Part shown: positions 19,057 to 23,313 of the stretch, in pieces | Layout: each line of letters starts with the position of its first letter | Numbering within the stretch: position 1 is the first letter of the stretch | Origin: Rhizophagus sp. LPA8_4_AMF | Lineage: Eukaryota; Glomeromycota; Glomeromycetes; Glomerales; Glomeraceae | Length of the DNA stretch: 23,313 nt | Assembly: GCA_021464525.1 (NCBI GenBank) | Contig: JADRCO010001034.1 | Span: 1 to 23,313, forward strand | Direction of reading: 5' to 3' | Notes under the pieces: generated by a model | Told to the model about the DNA's origin: nothing | Database searches by the model: none | The model's input: only the letters and a program-made list of their open reading frames with translations | Position numbers and translations under genes: made by a program

Positions 19057-19940
19057 TCATTCATATAAGACCATGTCATTCTTATAGTTGATTTTATAGC
19101 AAATTAATTTTCTCTCCAATTTTCTTTTACTTTTAAAAAAATGTCTTCTTCAGTTGCTTTGACAGCAATAATCTTGACATATTTACTATAAAAATTGATT
19201 TTACAGCTAATAAGTTTAATTGCTTTATCAAAAGAATAACAGGCTTGCTGTAAAATTAAATTGCTAAAGGATTTAAATAAAATATTTTTTATTATTTCAT
19301 GAAAGTAATTTAAATAAATACCTTCTCAATGGTCTCTTTATTATTCATGTCATTTGAGTGTGAAAAATGTGAGGCATATAGATTCAATTTAACTCTAACA
19401 ACAAATTACTTTAATCTATAAAAAATAGTATAAGTAGTTTATTAATTTCACTCTGTAAAACTAAAAAGGATACAAACATACAATTTATTTAAATAAAGTC
19501 CAACAGCATGCAATTCCTCTATTGCAGCTTTATGACTTCTTTTTCAATTTTTTAAATATTATATTAAGTGAGTAGTTCCTTTTTGCTTGCTCTCTAGTTA
19601 CCCTATATAAAAATGGAAACGTTAGTAAAATAACTTGAATAGGAAACTTCAATAATATTACTTACTTTATTGGATCAAAGTTATTGGCCTTGCACTTCTT
19701 TAGATTTATATACATTGAACCATATTTGTTGATAGACAAACAGGTATAATAAGCTTCACTTGTCTTATAACTATTATCAATGATCTTTTTATATTTTTTT
19801 ATAGAGCAAAATATTGTAAATGATTAGTACTTTAACATATTATTAGTCATAAAAATTGTCCATATTTATCAGGTCCAGGCAATTTTTTTGTGGCATAATT
19901 TGAATTTTGAAACAATATCAGATTAAGAAGATTAAATTTT
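19057..19940 (-). pseudogene. Pseudogene copy B of the five-exon gene
   Basis: Aligns along its whole length with the intact gene at 16775-17679. The 5' exon relic reads NLILFQNS then KKLPGP on the minus strand at about 19925-19875. The third-exon core ATREQA survives near 19590 (as VTREQA), and the last exon is recognisable at 19060-19255. Disabling changes include loss of the first donor (GATAAA in place of GTAAGT), in-frame stops and indels in the third exon (after LKKKS), and loss of the original start context. Many differences from copy A are C/G to T/A changes. No function is expected as protein. Confidence 0.85.
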
Positions 19941-20601
19941 AATATATCATTAGTAGCACAGCTAAGCCACCATTTTGTTTTTATTTATACTTTTTTTTGT
20001 ATCAAAATTTATTAAATTATAATGTCAAATATATAAAGGATAAGGCTGATAAGTTATTACAATTTTTTTTTAATAGATATATCTATTTTTTGTTAAAAAA
20101 AGACATTAAATATAAAATAAAAATATTGTACTACTTTATTATGTTGTTTTGCTTTTATTTTCCAGTATTTTTTTAGTTTTTTTGTTAAAATTTTTGTATT
20201 TATCTGAACATGAAAATGATAATAAGAAAAAATAAATAAAATAAACCTATTTCTGGTCAATAACTAATTGAGTCCACAAAGTCTTACAGATCAACATCAT
20301 TTAATTCTATATAATTTTTACTTTTTGCACTATTTAAAAATAAGAAAATCAATTTTTATATCATTATTATTTAAAGAAAGCTAAAGAAGAATAAGTCAAT
20401 TATATAGAAATTTTCTACTTAATAATTGATTGCAATATAGACTGAACAATGCAAAATTGCAAATTAAAATAATTGAAGAAGTTGTAAATTTGAAAAATCA
20501 TCTTTTTTTTCTAATTATTTTAAAAGGTAAATACATTGTATATATAAGAATATTTCATATAATGATATGATATAAGTATAGATATTTACTGTAGAAATAT
20601 A
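19941..20601. other. Intergenic; 5' part of duplicated block copy C
   Basis: No gene supported. From about 20140 the sequence resembles 18425-19056 and 16240-16774 (for example TATTTCTGGTCAATAACTAATTG and TTACAGATCAACATCA against CTCCTGGCCGATAACTAATTAAG and TTACAGGCCCAAG...). 19941-20140 is plain AT-rich DNA. Confidence 0.6.
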
Positions 20602-21060
20602 TTATTTATAAAAAACTATATCATCTTTATAATTGATTTTATAGTAAATTAATTCTCCCTCTACTATTTCTTTTACATCTACCTTTTTAATTGCTTTGAT
20701 GGTAATAATTTCAATATATTTACCATTAAGATTGATTTTACAGCCAATAAATTTAATTGATTTATCAAAGAATAACAGGTTTGCTGTAAAATTAAATTGC
20801 AAAAGGATTTAAACAAAATATTTTTTATTATTTCATAAAAGTAATTTAATAAATACCTTCTGTTCTTCTTAATAGTATTTATACCATTTGAGCATGTAAA
20901 ATTTAAACCAAATAGATTTGGTTTAACTTTATTATAAAATTGCATATTTTTACAAAAGAAAGTGACATAAGTATTCACATAAGTTTATGATTTCACTTTG
21001 CATTTGAATAGGATTCAATAGCATACAATTCATTTACTGCAACCTGATAGGATTTCTGAA
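20602..21060 (-). pseudogene. Truncated pseudogene copy C of the five-exon gene
   Basis: Only the 3' half remains. On the minus strand the last-exon relic reads DKSIKFIGCKINLNGKYIE and GELIYYKINYKDD (intact copy: DKVIKLIGCKINFYDKYVK, GELIRYEINYKDD). The fourth-exon relic reads VKPNLFGLNFTCSNGINTI (intact: VKPNLFVSCFSRLNGMNTI). A fragment of the third exon reaches 21052 and stops at the boundary of the hAT-like element at 21061; the matching 5' half is not found beyond that element. The last exon stays open for 66 codons but has no proper upstream context. This is the most diverged of the three copies. Confidence 0.85.
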
Positions 21061-21262
21061 TAGTGCTTTGATCTGTTTCTAATTAATCTAGATTAATCTG
21101 AATGAATCTGAATTTTTTTATCTGGATATCTGGGTTTTAACTTGGTTTTTGATCCAATTGAAAAATATCTAGTTTGAATCGCAATCCAGATGGAAATACA
21201 CATGAAAAAAATATTTAAACAAAATTTTTACATTAAAGTATATTAAAATATTAGGATAGGTG

Positions 21263-21465
21263 TCAGAGATATTAAATCCACAGAAAAAATATCTTTGAAG
21301 TCAAAATATAACAATTTTTTAATATCAGAAATGTTAAATTCGTAAAATAATATCTCTGATGATTGATATTAAAATCAATTAAATTTAATGTTAGAGATGT
21401 TAAATCTGTAGAGATAATATCTTCTGGCATTAAAATAATAAGACTTTAATATCAATTATGTTATT
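21263..21465. repeat. Three tandem units of about 61-67 bp inside the hAT-like element
   Basis: Units begin at about 21264, 21326 and 21393 with (C/T)AGA(G/A)AT(A/G)TTAAAT, followed by a variable GTAGA/CACAGA block, AATATCT and TTTAATAT or TTTAATGT. The units are degenerate. No coding frame is kept. Confidence 0.75.
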
Positions 21466-21564
21466 TTCACGTCTTATTCATTTATAAATACAATGTTAAA
21501 TTAAAAAATAAATATTTGTTATTTTAATATTTTTTTATTTTATTTAACAATTAGATTATTATAC

Positions 21565-22150
21565 AATAATAAAAAAGAAAAAATATACTGTTAATAAAAG
21601 AAAATAGCAATAAAAAAATGCTAAAAGAAATGAAAAAAGATAAAATTGAATAAAATTAAGCAAAAAGGATGAAATAACACAAAGAAAAGCAAAAAACATA
21701 AAAGATGAATAAAGGAAGCATAAAAAAAATGGAAAGGATGAAAATAGAATGAAGAAAAGAAGAGAAAGTAAAGAAGATAAAGGAAAATGGAAAAAAAAGA
21801 AAAAGGAAGCAAAAAAATGTGAAAAAAGAAAGAGGAAATAAAAAAAAGAAAAGGTTGACAAAAAAGAATGAAAAGAAAGAAGCAGAGAAAATAAAAATAA
21901 TGAAAAACTAATACAGAAAAGGGATGAAGAAAAATGAAATAAAGGAAAAGTAATCTATAAAGTAAAAGTAAAATCATATAAAAATGAAATAAAGTTCGTA
22001 AAAAAATGAAATGCATATAAAAAATAAAAACAAAAAAAAATGTATAGTACTCTAATCACAGAATTGTAAGATCTTAAAAACCTAGAAAGAAAGAAAAAAA
22101 AAAGGAAATTAAAAACAAAAAGTTAAATAAACTAACAAAAAAAAAATGAA
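21565..22150. repeat. Purine-dominated low-complexity tract
   Basis: For nearly 600 bp the plus strand is dominated by A and G in GAAAAA, AAAGGA, GATGAA and AAGAAAG words, with few pyrimidines. It lies wholly inside the hAT-like element. The two long minus-strand frames here (all Phe/Leu/Ser) are products of composition and not genes. Confidence 0.85.
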
Positions 22151-22198
22151 AAAACATACTGGTCATCAGTAATAATTATTGAATTTTTAATAGAATTG

Positions 22199-22334
22199 TT
22201 GCAGTAATTCAAACCAGAATTTATAGTACTGACCGGAATTATGAAATTTGTTTAGATAATTTTGGCCAAATTTGTATATTGGCTAAGCATAAAAATCTGG
22301 CCAGCACTATAAATTTTAGCCTGAATATTGCCAA
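22199..22334. mobile_element. Nested 136-bp foldback element
   Basis: The left arm (TTGCAGTAATTCAAACCAGA, TTTATAGTACTGACCGG) is inverted imperfectly at the right (CTGGCCAGCACTATAAA, TTTTAGCCTGAATATTGCCAA). It lies inside the hAT-like element near its right end, so it is either a later insertion or an internal subterminal structure of that element. Confidence 0.7.
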
Positions 22335-22457
22335 TCAGTTGTAAATTCAATCTGAATTTTGATTTCTATTCAGATTATTTGATCCAGATAAAATCCAGAT
22401 TATTTTTTGTATAACCTAGATGATAGTTTTCATCAGAATCAAAGCACTACTTCTGAA

Positions 22458-22836
22458 TAATACTAAAAAAACTCAGATCTGATTCTGTATTTTAAATTTT
22501 GCTATTTTGAGAACCAGTGATTAGATTTTAATAATTTTGAACTAAATATGAAACCTAAAATCGAAACCTTCCAAAACCTTTAGGTTTTGGTATATATCAA
22601 AACTTAGTTTCAGAATATGTACTTATTTTTCAAAACCCAAAACCTGAAACTTAGCCTAAAATCCAAAACTAGTAAACTAGTTTTGATTATATCAAAACCT
22701 TATTTTATAATTACACTTATAAAACTGGATTAAAATTATTTCTCTATCCAATTACTGGATAAAATTTTCAAATCTATCTTGTTCTAATTACCTATTACTC
22801 TATTCATTAAATTATCTGATTTATCCTTAACATTAA
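22458..22836. repeat. CAAAACC-rich repeat with perfect palindromes
   Basis: No gene. Between about 22550 and 22710 the word CAAAAC(C/T) or its complement recurs roughly ten times. It includes CCAAAACCTTTAGGTTTTGG at 22572-22591 and AAAACTAGTAAACTAGTTTT at 22665-22684, both near-perfect palindromes. Probably another small foldback repeat; boundaries are not defined. Confidence 0.55.
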
Positions 22837-23037
22837 ATGTTAAATTTAAATCAAGTATATTTAAGATTTTCAAATCATTTATTTGAAATGAAATCTTACT
22901 CACAATTATTATTAGTAAATGGATTTGATACCATAGTAAACCCAAAATTACCCTGTCAATTTGTATCTTCTGGTAATCAACTTAAAAAACATGAACAAGT
23001 AAAAAATGTGTGCCAAAATAATGACAAAGTAAATTAG
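22837..23037 (+). CDS. Short open frame, possible upstream exon of the edge gene
   Basis: 66 codons. The second half looks like protein (MKSYSQLLLVNGFDTIVNP, KLPCQFVSSGNQLKKHEQ), ending in a stop at 23035-23037, 12 bp before the next ORF in a different frame. It contains a possible donor (TTAGTAAATGG near 22914), and TTAG at 23034-23037 could serve as an acceptor. It may be an exon of, or a frameshifted lead-in to, the partial gene at the window edge. No family recognised. Confidence 0.3.
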   Translation: MLNLNQVYLRFSNHLFEMKSYSQLLLVNGFDTIVNPKLPCQFVSSGNQLKKHEQVKNVCQNNDKVN

Positions 23038-23048
23038 AAGATTATAAT

Positions 23049-23313
23049 ATGATTGTTGAGATAATTATGAATGAAAATGACTGTGTTTATATTTTGAATT
23101 CTCTGAGTTTTGGTTCAGATTTTACTCCTAAAGATCTAAATGATCTTTTTAATTATGTAAAAACTTCACTTAGTCAATATTTTGAGGATATTGAATTGTA
23201 TGGTTTTAATTATATAATTATTCTTACAAAATATTATCTTGGAATGCTTTTTCTAGACTGTTATGGTCGTATATTTGAAATTGATTGTATGTGTAATGTA
23301 TTAAGGCTATATG
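23049..23313 (+). CDS. Partial open frame running off the window, unrecognised protein
   Basis: ATG 23049 opens a frame of 88 codons that is still open at the last base. It reads MIVEIIMNENDCVYILNSL, then DFTPKDLNDLFNYVKTSLSQ, YFEDIELYGFNYIIILTKYY and LGMLFLDCYGRIFEIDCMC. The mix of acidic, Tyr, Cys and Gly residues is unlike AT-rich noise, so it is probably real coding sequence. Upstream in-frame stops end about 25 bp before the ATG. An alternating beta/helix pattern is suggested, but I recognise no family. An expanded lineage-specific or transposon-associated family is possible. Confidence 0.5.
   Translation, partial: MIVEIIMNENDCVYILNSLSFGSDFTPKDLNDLFNYVKTSLSQYFEDIELYGFNYIIILTKYYLGMLFLDCYGRIFEIDCMCNVLRLY

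Larger units (their letters stand above)
21061..22449. mobile_element. hAT-like non-autonomous DNA transposon, about 1.39 kb
   Basis: The left end TAGTGCTTTGATCTG and the right end CAGAATCAAAGCACTA are inverted repeats. The flanks TTTCTGAA (21053-21060) and CTTCTGAA (22450-22457) agree in 7 of 8 positions, as expected of an 8-bp target-site duplication. TAGTG-type termini plus 8-bp duplications are hallmarks of the hAT superfamily. Subterminal regions on both sides are rich in ATCTGGAT, AATCTGAAT and their complements, as in known hAT subterminal repeats. No transposase frame is present. The interior instead holds tandem repeats, a purine-dominated stretch and a nested foldback. It truncates pseudogene copy C. 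Confidence 0.8.

Noticed and set aside
21559-22016. Two long minus-strand frames rich in Phe, Leu and Ser
   Set aside because: They are the complement of the purine-dominated tract, with no codon or domain signal.
1-23313. CRISPR arrays, tRNA, rRNA or bacterial-type operons
   Set aside because: No regularly spaced identical repeats with unique spacers, no tRNA cloverleaf or rRNA sequence recognised by eye, and gene structure is eukaryotic. A dedicated tRNA scan was not possible.

Overview
The window looks like nuclear DNA from an extremely AT-rich, repeat-laden, intron-bearing eukaryote. The best fit is an early-diverging fungus of the Rhizophagus / arbuscular-mycorrhizal (Glomeromycotina) type. 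This rests on four things seen in the sequence: short 63-140 nt GT-AG introns, long A/T homopolymers, dense small foldback elements and decaying tandem duplicates, plus a fungal-style SWIRM protein. The organism assignment is inference; no rRNA or other marker gene is present.

Layout. 1-1700 is repeat DNA: a tandem 318-bp direct duplication (about 260-898), then an unusual array (993-1680) in which each roughly 112-120-bp unit looks like a microexon with its own branch site, pyrimidine tract, acceptor and donor. 2356-2830 (minus) is a decayed coding relic whose two internal stops are each one G-to-A step from Trp. 2840-6200 is mostly featureless AT-rich DNA with one clean 75-bp foldback element at 4073-4147. 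6209-7439 (minus) is a three-exon gene for an unrecognised 330-aa protein with two membrane segments. 7440-11560 is intergenic, with long poly-T tracts, a doubtful coding fragment (8304-8717), a short tandem repeat (10225-10452) and a foldback element (10695-10904). 11566-12120 (minus) encodes a small SWIRM-domain protein, with an array of A/T homopolymers just upstream of its start.

14230-15591 (plus) holds two adjacent ubiquitin-like genes that share an intron position. The first is nearly a ubiquitin but ends RLRGC instead of RLRGG. The second has lost the conjugation tail, and its first intron is open in frame. 16775-17679 (minus) is a five-exon gene for an unrecognised 207-aa protein, with a foldback element in its 5' flank. 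A block running from the 3' end of the second ubiquitin-like gene through this unknown gene is repeated twice more (about 18150-19950 and 20140-21060), and in both repeats the unknown gene is a pseudogene. The third copy is cut off at the edge of a 1.39-kb hAT-like non-autonomous element (21061-22449) that itself contains tandem repeats, a purine-dominated tract and a nested foldback. The window ends in a partial ORF (23049-23313).

No operon-like or pathway grouping is apparent. The genes look like independent eukaryotic units in a region shaped by local duplication, transposon insertion and mutational decay. The observations most worth following are the microexon-like array, the pair of divergent ubiquitin-like proteins, and the three-copy duplication with one surviving gene.
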